A stretch of 64,000 bases of DNA from Sphingobacterium spiritivorum (GTDB lineage: Bacteria > Bacteroidota > Bacteroidia > Sphingobacteriales > Sphingobacteriaceae): contig NZ_CP068083.1 of NCBI RefSeq assembly GCF_016725325.1, positions 4,774,001-4,838,000 on the forward strand. Direction: 5' to 3'. The notes beneath the pieces were generated by a model. The model made no database searches. It had not been told where the DNA came from and saw only the letters and a list, made by a program, of their open reading frames with translations. This document shows positions 42,786-51,969 of this stretch, piece after piece. Each line of letters opens with the position of its first letter. Within the stretch, counting starts at the first letter, position 1. The position numbers and the translations under genes are program-made.

Positions 42786-45700
42786 TTAAAATTGTGCCTT
42801 AATACTAAACCCAAAGCTTCTTAGACTAGGTTGTCTGAAATAGTCTAACCCCTGAAAGTATGTGCCTGATGAGGGTGTACTTTCCGGATCAAACGGTGCC
42901 TTGTTATAGAACAAAAACAGATTATTACCAATTACTGATGCATTTAGACTCTTTATCCATTTTCCTAGAAATCGCTTCGGAATAGTGTAACCAAATGCCA
43001 GTTCTCTAAGACGTATATTCGTCGCACTATATACATAATATGCTAATACTCCATTCGTTCCACTCCCCATTTGTGTATAATATTGTTCTACATTCGGATA
43101 AGGAGCACCATTGACCAATACATATCCGCGATCCCGTGCCTCAGCAGTGGTCTGCGACACACCGTAGGCATCCAGCATAGCCTGAGTAGCAGATACTCCC
43201 ACTCCGCCAAATCGTCCGAAAATCAAAAAACTCAAATTGAAATTTTTATAGGTTAAACTGTTGTTAAAACCTATACTATAGTCCGGATCTGCATTTCCTG
43301 CATAAAAATATGCACGGTTGTCTACAGACACTCCGGGATTTAACGAGACATATCCGTTTTGGTCTCTGGCCAGTCTGGATGTGATATAGATAGCACTCAT
43401 ATTCCCTCCAACAGCCACTTTTTGTACGTAACTACCTGCCCCTGCAACATTGATTGTATCTGTAGCTATACGTTTACCATCCGATCCAACAGTCGAATAC
43501 AGATCTTTAGCCGTATTTCTATTGAGTGTAAAGACAACATTGCTATTCCAATTGACCTTACCCAAATTACCGTTGTAGCCCAGAGCTCCCTCAATTCCCT
43601 TGTTATTAACTCTTCCGGCATTGAGTAAGAAGGATTGATTTCCTCCACTACTCGCGGACTGCGTAATCGTGAAGATCTGATCATAGGTATTGGTATTATA
43701 AAGGGTAATATCTACATTCAACCTATCACGCAACAATCGCAGATTCAGACCGGCTTCCCATGAACTGGTACGTTCTGGCCGCAACGGATAACGCAATGGC
43801 GTATTCTGATTAATATTTCCTCCGGCTAGCAGATATACCTGTGGTCCTCCGTCATATAAACGGGGTGGATTTCCGACCTGAGAAAAATTAGCCCGCACTT
43901 TAAGATAGGATAATGTATTAGATTTGATAGGTAAAGCCTCGGTCAATATTGCAGATAAACCTATAGATGGATAGGTCAGATAAAGACGAGAGTCCTTATT
44001 GAAATAGAGTTGTGAATACCAATCATAGCGGTAAGAACCATCCAAAAATAACATGTTTTTATACGAAAGGTTAAAATTTCCCAGCATTGACTGAAAACTT
44101 GTCTTATCTGGCTGTCTTGCAGTACCAGCGCCAGCACCGGTACCGGTGGAACCACTAACATTATCCGTTGTAAAAACATTGGGTGGAGACCCTTGTGCTA
44201 TTCCTCCTCCGGCAGCCAGAAAACTGGATGAAGATTCAATGCGTGAACCACCCACATTCGCTACTAACAAAAAATCACCAAAACTTTTGTTAACATTTGC
44301 CAAAACATCCCCATAAATCGCACGTGTGTTATTCTCATTGATAAAAAAAGCGCCTCCATATCCCGAAAACAGCATATCAGTACTGGCATACACCTTTCTA
44401 TCTGATCTCAATTCTGTCAAATCTAATTTAGCTCGCCCTGTTATATTAAGCCAATTATTGACCTTATATTTTAAAGTTCCTCCCAACAATAATCTGGCTG
44501 TATTGCTCTCCTGAAGAATACGATTAGCTGTCCAGTAGGGATTCTGCATCTGAAAAGGTGCTCCACCATAAGGCCAATACTGTGTTGGAAACAAACGATC
44601 CGGATTATAACGCTCGAATACTTTTATGGCTTCAAAATTTCCCCCCGGAGGAAAGAGATAAACAGGTACAATTGGATTGTGATAAAGCCCCTGTGCTACC
44701 ATGTTTCTTTCCATCTGAGAAAGATACATTCCATTCAAATCTAATTCTAATTTATCCTCTAAAAAACTGGATGTATTCCTGAAAGAAAAATTGTAGCGAT
44801 TGAGATTGTTATTTGGAATAATACCTTTTCCACGTGTCATACCACCTGAGAAAAATGTCTGATTGTTTTCTTTACCTGTAGAAAATGTAAAACCTGTCAT
44901 GGATGTAACCGCAGTCTGAAAAAACTCCGCCGGACGATAGGTTGATGGCTCGGTTAATTTTGGTCCCCAACTGTAATAACTACCCTCATCACTACGTCCG
45001 TAGGTATTTTGAAATTTGGGCATGACCAGCGGTTTCATAAAATTTGTGTTATTCAAAAGGCTAAGGCTTGTTTTCCCACTCTTGCCTGACTTCGTATTAA
45101 TAACAATGACTCCATTTTGTCCCTGACTGCCATAAAGTGCAGCAGCAGCAGCCCCTGTCAATGTAGATATACTCTCAATATCATCCGGATTAATCAAAGA
45201 AATAATATCACTGGAAGTATTCGCCGAAAAGATGTCATCTATTTGTCCTGCCGGCTTATTGGTACGTAAATCTGTTGTGTTGAGTATCGGAACCCCGTCT
45301 ACAACATACAATGCATTATTATTTCCTGTAATAGACTTTGTACCTCGCATCACCACCCGTGTAGCGCCACCGATACCGGAGGAGCTGGCATTTATGGTGA
45401 CACCAGCAATTTTTCCCGTTAAACTATTTACAAAGTTTGCATCTTTATTACGGGTAAGTTCCTCACCTTTTATTTCCTGTACATTATATGTTAATGAACG
45501 TGTAGATTTTTTTATACCCAATGCCGTTACTACGACCTGATCCAGCTGGCTTTCCAACTGTTTCATAACCACCATGAGCTGAGACTCATTCCCGACGCGA
45601 ACTTCCTGACGGATGTACCCTACAGAAGAAAAGACTAATATATTGCCTTCATTTGCTTCTATAGTAAATGTGCCTTCAGCATTTGTAGAAGTCACTGATC

Positions 45701-46166
45701 CGGTGGTTTTATTTGCTACAGACACTCCTTGTATCCGGACCCCGATAGAATCAGTCACAACACCCGTTATTTTGACCAGATCTTCTCTTTTCACTCCTGA
45801 AGTAGTTTTCTGAAGACGAAGCACTACCGAACGGTTTTCTATCTTATATTCAACAGGAAGTCCTTTTAAGGTTGCTTCCAATGCTTCGTCCACTGTAGAA
45901 CCTGTCAATGCAACATCTACCTTGTGATTTTTAGGAAGGATCTTTCCGTCATAAAAAAAATCGTAGCCGCTTTGTTTACGTATTTCTTTCAGTACGGATT
46001 CCAGAGAGGCTTTTCTTTTGTGTAGCGAGATACGCTGTGCCAATGTCTCCGCATTTACCTGCACTAGGGAAATGATAAGCAGCAAAATGGTGAGTCTCAT
46101 AAGAAGCAGTAGTCTATGGTATCGCCGGATGGCCATACCTATTTTGTTCGTATATTTTTTATACAT
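42786..46166 (-). CDS. SusC/RagA family transporter with STN signalling domain
   Basis: 1126 residues. The signal is followed by an STN domain (residues ~45-115: LAQRISLHKRKASLESVLKEIRKQSGYDFFYD), which in this family contacts a FecR anti-sigma factor. Then come a carboxypeptidase-like domain (VKITGVVTDSIGVRIQGVSV), plug (NALYVVDGVPILNTT, GAAAAALYGSQGQNGVIVINTKSG) and barrel ending SFGFSIKAQF. ECF sigma and FecR genes lie directly upstream, so ligand uptake should switch on this operon. M11 is an alternative start. Confidence 0.95.
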   Translation of the reverse strand: MYKKYTNKIGMAIRRYHRLLLLMRLTILLLIISLVQVNAETLAQRISLHKRKASLESVLKEIRKQSGYDFFYDGKILPKNHKVDVALTGSTVDEALEATLKGLPVEYKIENRSVVLRLQKTTSGVKREDLVKITGVVTDSIGVRIQGVSVANKTTGSVTSTNAEGTFTIEANEGNILVFSSVGYIRQEVRVGNESQLMVVMKQLESQLDQVVVTALGIKKSTRSLTYNVQEIKGEELTRNKDANFVNSLTGKIAGVTINASSSGIGGATRVVMRGTKSITGNNNALYVVDGVPILNTTDLRTNKPAGQIDDIFSANTSSDIISLINPDDIESISTLTGAAAAALYGSQGQNGVIVINTKSGKSGKTSLSLLNNTNFMKPLVMPKFQNTYGRSDEGSYYSWGPKLTEPSTYRPAEFFQTAVTSMTGFTFSTGKENNQTFFSGGMTRGKGIIPNNNLNRYNFSFRNTSSFLEDKLELDLNGMYLSQMERNMVAQGLYHNPIVPVYLFPPGGNFEAIKVFERYNPDRLFPTQYWPYGGAPFQMQNPYWTANRILQESNTARLLLGGTLKYKVNNWLNITGRAKLDLTELRSDRKVYASTDMLFSGYGGAFFINENNTRAIYGDVLANVNKSFGDFLLVANVGGSRIESSSSFLAAGGGIAQGSPPNVFTTDNVSGSTGTGAGAGTARQPDKTSFQSMLGNFNLSYKNMLFLDGSYRYDWYSQLYFNKDSRLYLTYPSIGLSAILTEALPIKSNTLSYLKVRANFSQVGNPPRLYDGGPQVYLLAGGNINQNTPLRYPLRPERTSSWEAGLNLRLLRDRLNVDITLYNTNTYDQIFTITQSASSGGNQSFLLNAGRVNNKGIEGALGYNGNLGKVNWNSNVVFTLNRNTAKDLYSTVGSDGKRIATDTINVAGAGSYVQKVAVGGNMSAIYITSRLARDQNGYVSLNPGVSVDNRAYFYAGNADPDYSIGFNNSLTYKNFNLSFLIFGRFGGVGVSATQAMLDAYGVSQTTAEARDRGYVLVNGAPYPNVEQYYTQMGSGTNGVLAYYVYSATNIRLRELAFGYTIPKRFLGKWIKSLNASVIGNNLFLFYNKAPFDPESTPSSGTYFQGLDYFRQPSLRSFGFSIKAQF

Positions 46167-46260
46167 TTGTTAAGTTTGGTTAATAAGCAGCATGCCTTTA
46201 CTTTCCACAGAGCGGGCAGTTGCCAGGTTTAACAATTTTAAAAGATTGTGCCAAATGCTA

Positions 46261-46287
46261 ACCAGAGGTGTGTCAGACACTTCTGGT
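46261..46287. promoter_or_regulatory. Hairpin between FecR and SusC genes
   Basis: 11-bp stem ACCAGAGGTGT (one G.U pair) with a 5-base loop in the 230-bp gap. It may end the sigma/FecR transcript before a sigma-dependent susC promoter. Confidence 0.4.
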
Positions 46288-46395
46288 TCTGTTTCTTTTC
46301 TCAGATTTTTATGTAACGTCTATTTTCATATCATAATTTGTTTTAGGTTTATATTATTATTCAGGTCTTACAGATAAATAACAGTATCTGTAAAT

Positions 46396-47508
46396 TTATT
46401 TTGAAACGTATACTTTACGGCCTTCCACTTTAAAATGAACGAGTCCCGATGACTCAATTAATTTTAGAATAGCGGACAAATTGTTTTTTCTGGAAATCCA
46501 TCCACCAGCTTCTATATCTGCCGGTACATTCGGATCATATATCACCTCTACATCATACCACCTTGCAATTTTTCGCATAGCTGTCTTAAAATCCACATGA
46601 TTCAGGACAAAGTCTCCATCTTTCCAGTCTACAGTACTTTCCGTATCTACTGTTTGCACTGTCATAGCAGTACCTGTATTAACAGCTTGTTGCCCGGGTT
46701 TTAATATTCGTTTTCTTTCACCTTCTGCTACACGTACGGATCCTTCTATCAAAGTGGTGCTTATCGCTTCTTCATCTGCATAGCTATTGATATTGAAATG
46801 CGTACCCAGTACCTCTACTGACTGGCTCCCTGATTTTACAATAAATGGATATTTGGGATCTTTAGCTACTTCAAAATATGCTTCCCCCTGAAGTTGTACC
46901 TGTCGCTTGCCTTCGCTGTAAAGGGTTGTATTATAAGTAAGACTGGATGCTGCATTAAGCCATATCTTTGTCTGATCAGGCAAGGTCAGTACATAGGTTT
47001 GTCCGTTAGCGGTAGATAAGGTATTCGTCTTATCAGATGTGGCTTTTGCTTCAAGAATCTCATACATGATCTGACCATCCGCTGTTTTAGTTACCCGCAT
47101 TCCTGCTTCCTCTGCAATCTGACCTTCTCCGGCAGCGGAGAGTACAATCTGTTTACCATTGGCAAGAGTGAGTGTAGCTCCTGTATGTCCGGGAGGAATA
47201 TCGGAATTATGTGTAAGTAAATTACTCTGATCAGCATGAAAGGTACGGTTATAATAAAAAATGCCTCCTGCAATTATCAACAGTACAGAAGCTGCAGCCA
47301 CAATACGAGGCCAAATCTTTACCTGTCTTGGTTTATTTCCGGGAAGGTGCTTTCTGATCATGTCTAATTGTTGCTGTTTTTCCAGATCGGTAAAACCCGA
47401 ACTATCCGGAACGTTTAAATCAGCATACCATTTTTCAACAATGGCCTGTTGTTGAGGAGTAACATCTCCATTTAAATACTTAAGCAGCAGTTTTTCTGAT
47501 TCTTTCAT
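46396..47508 (-). CDS. FecR family anti-sigma factor
   Basis: 370 residues. The cytoplasmic N-terminal domain (MKESEKLLLKYLNGDVTPQQQAIVEKWY) binds sigma; one transmembrane helix follows (IVAAASVLLIIAGGIFYY, residues ~70-87). The periplasmic FecR domain has TLPDQTKIWLNAASSLTYNTTLYSEGKRQVQLQGEAYFEV and the C-terminal STN-contact region FKTAMRKIARWYDVEVIYD. It relays the state of the SusC STN domain to the sigma factor encoded about 100 bases upstream. Confidence 0.94.
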   Translation of the reverse strand: MKESEKLLLKYLNGDVTPQQQAIVEKWYADLNVPDSSGFTDLEKQQQLDMIRKHLPGNKPRQVKIWPRIVAAASVLLIIAGGIFYYNRTFHADQSNLLTHNSDIPPGHTGATLTLANGKQIVLSAAGEGQIAEEAGMRVTKTADGQIMYEILEAKATSDKTNTLSTANGQTYVLTLPDQTKIWLNAASSLTYNTTLYSEGKRQVQLQGEAYFEVAKDPKYPFIVKSGSQSVEVLGTHFNINSYADEEAISTTLIEGSVRVAEGERKRILKPGQQAVNTGTAMTVQTVDTESTVDWKDGDFVLNHVDFKTAMRKIARWYDVEVIYDPNVPADIEAGGWISRKNNLSAILKLIESSGLVHFKVEGRKVYVSK

Positions 47509-47611
47509 TGGTTAGTTGAAGAAATATAATTAGCCTTCTATTATCTATGACAAAGAAACGGAGCAAAACAAGTATCGAAGAACAGAGAAAAAATCAAAAA
47601 AAATATAAATA

Positions 47612-48187
47612 TCAGATAATCAAAAAGATAACAAAATAAAAACGACCTAGTTTTTTTCGAAGAACTTTGAGCACATTGGTCATTTGCTTGGCAATAGTAT
47701 GCTCAGAAGTTCCGAGACGCAATGCTATCTGCTTATGAGACAAGCCTTCTTCACGGCTCATGCGAAACACTTCCTGCATTCGTGGAGGCAAACTACCGAT
47801 TTCCTTTTCAATAAGTTCTCTGAATTCTTTCTCCCGAATCTGCAGATCAGTTAAATAATGTCCTTCACGTATAAATTCTTCCAGAGAATCCAGATAAGGA
47901 GTCTCTTTGCGTCTTTTATAAATCAGATTTAAAGAGCGGTTTCGAATTGCAGTAAAAAGATAGTTGGCAAGTCCGGTAGTTAATTGCAGTACCTCTCTTC
48001 TGATCCATAATTCTGCAAACATATCCTGAATCACATCCTGTACATCCTGCGCGTGCCCCAGTTTCTTCCAGGCATGCTGTTGTAAAGGTGTTTTATACCG
48101 GTCATAAATTTCAAGATAAGCATTATGATCTCCGGCAATCATTAAAGCCATCAGTTCTGATTCAGTATGTTTGGAATAAGGTCGCAT
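47612..48187 (-). CDS. ECF RNA polymerase sigma-70 factor
   Basis: 191 residues. Region 2 (YLEIYDRYKTPLQQHAWKKLGHAQDVQDVIQDMFAELWIRRE) and region 4 (LPPRMQEVFRMSREEGLSHKQIALRLGTSEHTIAKQMTNVLKVL) are complete. It is the usual sigma of a SusC/FecR cluster and should direct polymerase to the susC promoter when released by FecR. Confidence 0.94.
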   Translation of the reverse strand: MRPYSKHTESELMALMIAGDHNAYLEIYDRYKTPLQQHAWKKLGHAQDVQDVIQDMFAELWIRREVLQLTTGLANYLFTAIRNRSLNLIYKRRKETPYLDSLEEFIREGHYLTDLQIREKEFRELIEKEIGSLPPRMQEVFRMSREEGLSHKQIALRLGTSEHTIAKQMTNVLKVLRKKLGRFYFVIFLII

Positions 48188-48375
48188 AATTTAATACTGC
48201 AATAAATCCATAATCAAATATTGCTTTTATTATAATTAGTAGTATTTGCTGTAATAAGATAGTTTAAATCCTAAAAATCAAGATATAATCGCAGTGTGAT
48301 AGTTCTGAATCTTAGTCTTCAAGACATACAATTGTATTCTTAAACGGAACAAACAGATTTCGTTACTTATTGTCA

Positions 48376-48406
48376 CAAATATATTATCTTTTATATATTA
48401 AACAAC
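48376..48406 (-). promoter_or_regulatory. Candidate promoter of the sigma/FecR genes
   Basis: On the minus strand: GTTG (TTTG-like), a 19-base spacer, then TATATTTG. It lies ~190 bases before the sigma start. The rest of the 466-base divergent region shows no gene that I can support. Confidence 0.4.
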
Positions 48407-48653
48407 AAAAAATCAGACAGACCAGTAATATATCAGCTCAGTATCTCCTAAAAAACAAGCACACTTGAAAAAAATTACTACCACAAGCATTCGTATTTTT
48501 TGTATTTTCGTCCGTGATTTATAACATCAGTCAGCTTGTTGATAAATTGAATTTTATAACCAAATTTATTTGCCTGTTTGCCCTTCTGTTTTCAATGATA
48601 TAAAACAAAGGTTCGCGATAGTAATCATACATTTTGATCAATACAATACACAA

Positions 48654-49709
48654 ATGAAAAAATTTTTAAAAATCATTAAATACACATTTATCACTATTCT
48701 CAGTATTTGTTTAATCTCATTCTTTTACTTTTTGATCAGTAACAAATTATTTCTGGGATCTAAAAATGAAGACAACATCAGTTACCTGAAGAAGAACAAA
48801 TCTCAGGTTACAGATTCTATTAGTGGCGAATTATTTGACCAGGACTTTTACAAATCCAGTGTTTTTCTTTTAGGAGAGATTCATGGCTACGCAGATAATC
48901 AAAAATTAGATAAAGAATTGTTATTCTTTCTGAATAAAAAACTTGGAGTCAGATATTATATTGCAGAAATGGATAGCCTGACCGCTAAAAAGTTAACAAC
49001 GTTTCTGAAAGACAGTTCAAAAAATGAAAACAATCTAAAAGAAGTTGTTACGGCTATAAAGAAACGAATTCCTCAACAATCCAGTCAGGAATTATTTGAT
49101 AAATGGAATGACATCTACGATTATAATCAGAAGCTGGCAGATTCCTTAAAAATCTCTGTGATCGGAATTGACAAGGGATTTGATGATGCATCAAAAGTAT
49201 CACGAGATTCCGTGATGTTTGTCAATTTCAAAAATGCTGTTAAAGAAATGAAACTGGAGAATGAAAAGTTTTATGGTCTTTTCGGGTTCTTCCATGCCTT
49301 GCAAAATAAAGTAGAGGGAAGTAATGAAACATTCGCTTCGGAATTAAAGAAATCCGGCATAAAGGTCAGCAGCTTTGTCAGTTATACCTTAGACAGCGAA
49401 ATGTATCTTCCAAAAAATGCTCAATTCCCAACACCAAAGGATGAAAAAATTGATTGGGTCAATGCGGACGGGCCACTACAATTGGTTAAGGGAATAAATG
49501 ATTTGAAAGAATTGAGTACCCCTAATACCATTACGCTGTTTAGAATCAATGCACAGCAATCACCCTATTTTAAATCACAACAATTAATAACGGTGAAATC
49601 CAGGGTTTTCGGAGAAAATATCACTCCTGAAAAAGGCACTTCTGCTACTGATTATTTTCAATATGTTTTTTTATTAAGAAACGCCAAAGCATTAACAAAA
49701 CTAAAATAA
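48654..49709 (+). CDS. Membrane-anchored ChaN/EreA-like (Tiki superfamily) protein
   Basis: 351 residues from MKKFLKIIKYTFITILSICLISFFYF, a signal anchor; the open frame upstream has no support. The soluble part opens FYKSSVFLLGEIHGYADNQKLDKELLFFL, matching the GE-HG motif of the ChaN, erythromycin esterase and TraB/Tiki proteins. IAEMDSLTAKKL and LFGFFHALQNK could supply other site residues. The superfamily includes esterases and metal-dependent proteases or haem-binding proteins, so the function is open. It stands alone, divergent from the sigma gene. Confidence 0.62.
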   Translation: MKKFLKIIKYTFITILSICLISFFYFLISNKLFLGSKNEDNISYLKKNKSQVTDSISGELFDQDFYKSSVFLLGEIHGYADNQKLDKELLFFLNKKLGVRYYIAEMDSLTAKKLTTFLKDSSKNENNLKEVVTAIKKRIPQQSSQELFDKWNDIYDYNQKLADSLKISVIGIDKGFDDASKVSRDSVMFVNFKNAVKEMKLENEKFYGLFGFFHALQNKVEGSNETFASELKKSGIKVSSFVSYTLDSEMYLPKNAQFPTPKDEKIDWVNADGPLQLVKGINDLKELSTPNTITLFRINAQQSPYFKSQQLITVKSRVFGENITPEKGTSATDYFQYVFLLRNAKALTKLK

Positions 49710-49744
49710 AAAACAGCCATATCCGGTTAACTTTAGAAAATATA

Positions 49745-49788
49745 ACAAAGAAAAGGCGTACTCCTGTTGAAGTACGCCTTTCTTTGTT
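49745..49788. terminator. Bidirectional intrinsic terminator
   Basis: 18-bp stem (AACAAAGAAAAGGCGTACT with a complementary arm, one small offset) and 8-base loop between the convergent ChaN-like and RCC1 genes. Confidence 0.85.
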
Positions 49789-49804
49789 AGCTGCTATTAA
49801 CGGC

Positions 49805-51031
49805 TTAAAACAATGTGATATCGCAACCGTGTGTCAATATAGGAGCTGAAGCTGCATTTCCTGTCCCTAAAGATGGGAATGCACCCAAATTGGATCCGGC
49901 AATACAGATACTTTTGTTATTCTCTTTTCGAATCAGAGAAAAGTTAAATCCCAACAGGACTTCTTTTGCTCCGCTTACTCCTGAGATCTTCGTAATTTCA
50001 TTAACAGATTCTTCGTCTGTAGAGCTTTTGTTGATCTTACCTGTTCCCAGTTCGCCGTAAGTATTCGTACCCCAACCATACAGATCACCATTCTTTTTAA
50101 CAGCCAATACACTGAGATTAAAGATAGATACATCCTCCCAATCGTTGTCTTTACCTACTTGTACCCAATTTTCCTGAGCTGTAGAATTCCCCTGTTGCAA
50201 CAGGTTTTTATTATTACGTCCTACGGCCCACATTGTACCATCTTCAGCAATAGCAAGCGTATTGCGACTTCTTGCATAAGAGACCGTCTTCCATTTTTTT
50301 CCTTTACCGACTTCTACAGGAGTCAGCTGGTTTGCCGTAGTACCTGTTCCCAGCATATAATTCTGACTGGTTCCCCACGCCCATAGTGTGCCGTCTTTCT
50401 TGATTGCAAATCCGCATCCCCAGTTGTTCCAGGCAAATATTTTCACCCAGTCATTGGCAGAGCCGACTTTTGTTGGTGCTGTAGTTCTTCCGGATGTCTG
50501 TCCGTTTCCTATACGTCCGCTCTGATGATTACCCCAGGACCATAATGTACCATCTTTCTTCAAAGCGAGACTATAATCACCTCCTACAGCTATGGAAGAC
50601 CAGTCTGTATCTGCACCTACTTTAGTCGGTATGGTCACAGCTTCGCCAAAGTTACCCAGCCCAAGCTGCCCTTCCGTATTTGCTCCCCATGCCCAAAGCG
50701 TGCCATCTGCCGCTATTGCCAGACTATGGCTATACCCTGTGCGTGCCTGACTCCATTTTTGAGATCCGGTCAGTATAATTGGTTTGGCTACGGCTTCCTT
50801 ATTACCGGTTCCAAGCTGACCATCTGAATTATCTCCCCAGACATAAATGCCCCCGTCAGTACTTAACGCCAGACTGTGGGATTGTCCGTTAGAAATTGAT
50901 TTCCAGTAATTCTGAGGAATTTCTACTTCAGGCTCCTTACCTCCGTCATCAATAACATCTTTTTTGCTGCATGACAGCATAGTCACCGCCAGGATAATTC
51001 CAAGCGTCCATTTCTTGTTTAGGTATTGCAT
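49805..51031 (-). CDS. RCC1-repeat lipoprotein
   Basis: 408 residues. Lipobox: GIILAVTMLSCSKKD. At least six RCC1 repeats are readable by their W/VG.N..G.LG.G blocks (WGDNSDGQLGTGN, WGANTEGQLGLGN, WGNHQSGRIGNG, WGTSQNYMLGTG, WGTNTYGELGTG), forming a seven-bladed propeller. In bacteria such proteins are secreted binding scaffolds of unknown partner. The gene stands alone, divergent from the FecR gene of the iron locus. Confidence 0.9.
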   Translation of the reverse strand: MQYLNKKWTLGIILAVTMLSCSKKDVIDDGGKEPEVEIPQNYWKSISNGQSHSLALSTDGGIYVWGDNSDGQLGTGNKEAVAKPIILTGSQKWSQARTGYSHSLAIAADGTLWAWGANTEGQLGLGNFGEAVTIPTKVGADTDWSSIAVGGDYSLALKKDGTLWSWGNHQSGRIGNGQTSGRTTAPTKVGSANDWVKIFAWNNWGCGFAIKKDGTLWAWGTSQNYMLGTGTTANQLTPVEVGKGKKWKTVSYARSRNTLAIAEDGTMWAVGRNNKNLLQQGNSTAQENWVQVGKDNDWEDVSIFNLSVLAVKKNGDLYGWGTNTYGELGTGKINKSSTDEESVNEITKISGVSGAKEVLLGFNFSLIRKENNKSICIAGSNLGAFPSLGTGNAASAPILTHGCDITLF

Positions 51032-51067
51032 ATATAAATATTTAATCTGTGGTCATTCACATACATA

Positions 51068-51126
51068 AGACCACGAAATAAAAAAAAGGGTGAATAGCCT
51101 TCACCCTTTTTTTTATTTCGTGGTCT
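51068..51126. terminator. 27-bp perfect hairpin in a divergent promoter region
   Basis: AGACCACGAAAT, then A8, GGGTGAA, loop TAGCC, and the exact complement. With A- and T-tracts inside the stem it would terminate on either strand, yet it lies between two genes that start away from each other. Confidence 0.7.
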
Positions 51127-51163
51127 ATAGAGAAACGGCTCTGATATAAAAGCCTTACAGCAT

Positions 51164-51964
51164 ATGGAATTTGACAAAGAAAAAGCCTGGAATAATATTC
51201 AAGGAAGAATTCATAAGAAGCAACAGAAAGACAAGAAAACCAACCGGTTATTATCTGCATTAATTGCAGTATTGATAATTTCAGGAAGCTTCTCGTACTT
51301 CTGGTTAAAGCAGTCCTCCAATGCTCCGCAAATGATTACAGTAACGACTGCAGCCAATGAAATCAAAACAATTGTACTGGCTGACAGCAGCAGAATTATA
51401 TTGAACAGCAATACCTCTATTACATATCCTACAGCATTTGAACATCCGGTTCGTGAGGTACATCTGTTATCAGGAGAAGCTTCTTTTGCTATCAGTCATG
51501 ATGCCACACGCCCTTTTCATGTATGGTATAAAGAAAGTAAAATAGAAGTACACGGAACATACTTTAATGTGAATACATACAGTCCAACGGTATACGTGAC
51601 ATTGAAAGAAGGATTAATCTCCTTCCACCATGGCACATTTCAGCAGATGTTGCATCCCGGACAACGACTGCAATTCTCGCCGTCTGACCTCAAGGTGCAG
51701 ATCAGAGAGGTAAATGCAGAACAGGAACTCTCATGGCAGTCCGGAAAATGGGTTTTTCAGGAAATTCCGCTTGAAACAGCTTTGTCCCGTATAGCCTTAT
51801 ATTACGGCAAAGAGTTTAAACAAAGCAATCCTACAGCGACCTATCCCGCTCTGACACTGAGTCTTGATAAAAAGACACTTCAGTTGTCCGCACTTCTGGA
51901 TGCCATAGCACAAGTCAGTCACAGCCGTATTACTTTGGAAGCCAATCAACTTATTCTACACTAA
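51164..51964 (+). CDS. FecR family anti-sigma factor of the iron locus
   Basis: 266 residues, about 100 shorter than the other FecR here because the N-terminal sigma-binding region is reduced to ~35 residues (MEFDKEKAWNNIQGRIHKKQQ). A transmembrane helix (LLSALIAVLIISGSFSYFWL) is followed by the periplasmic FecR domain (IVLADSSRIILNSNTSITYPTAF, VREVHLLSGEASFAI) and the C-terminal STN-contact region. The STN receptor gene follows after 5 bases. No sigma gene is upstream; the partner is probably the ECF sigma at 59152, at the other end of the operon. Confidence 0.9.
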   Translation: MEFDKEKAWNNIQGRIHKKQQKDKKTNRLLSALIAVLIISGSFSYFWLKQSSNAPQMITVTTAANEIKTIVLADSSRIILNSNTSITYPTAFEHPVREVHLLSGEASFAISHDATRPFHVWYKESKIEVHGTYFNVNTYSPTVYVTLKEGLISFHHGTFQQMLHPGQRLQFSPSDLKVQIREVNAEQELSWQSGKWVFQEIPLETALSRIALYYGKEFKQSNPTATYPALTLSLDKKTLQLSALLDAIAQVSHSRITLEANQLILH

Positions 51965-51969
51965 TCCTC

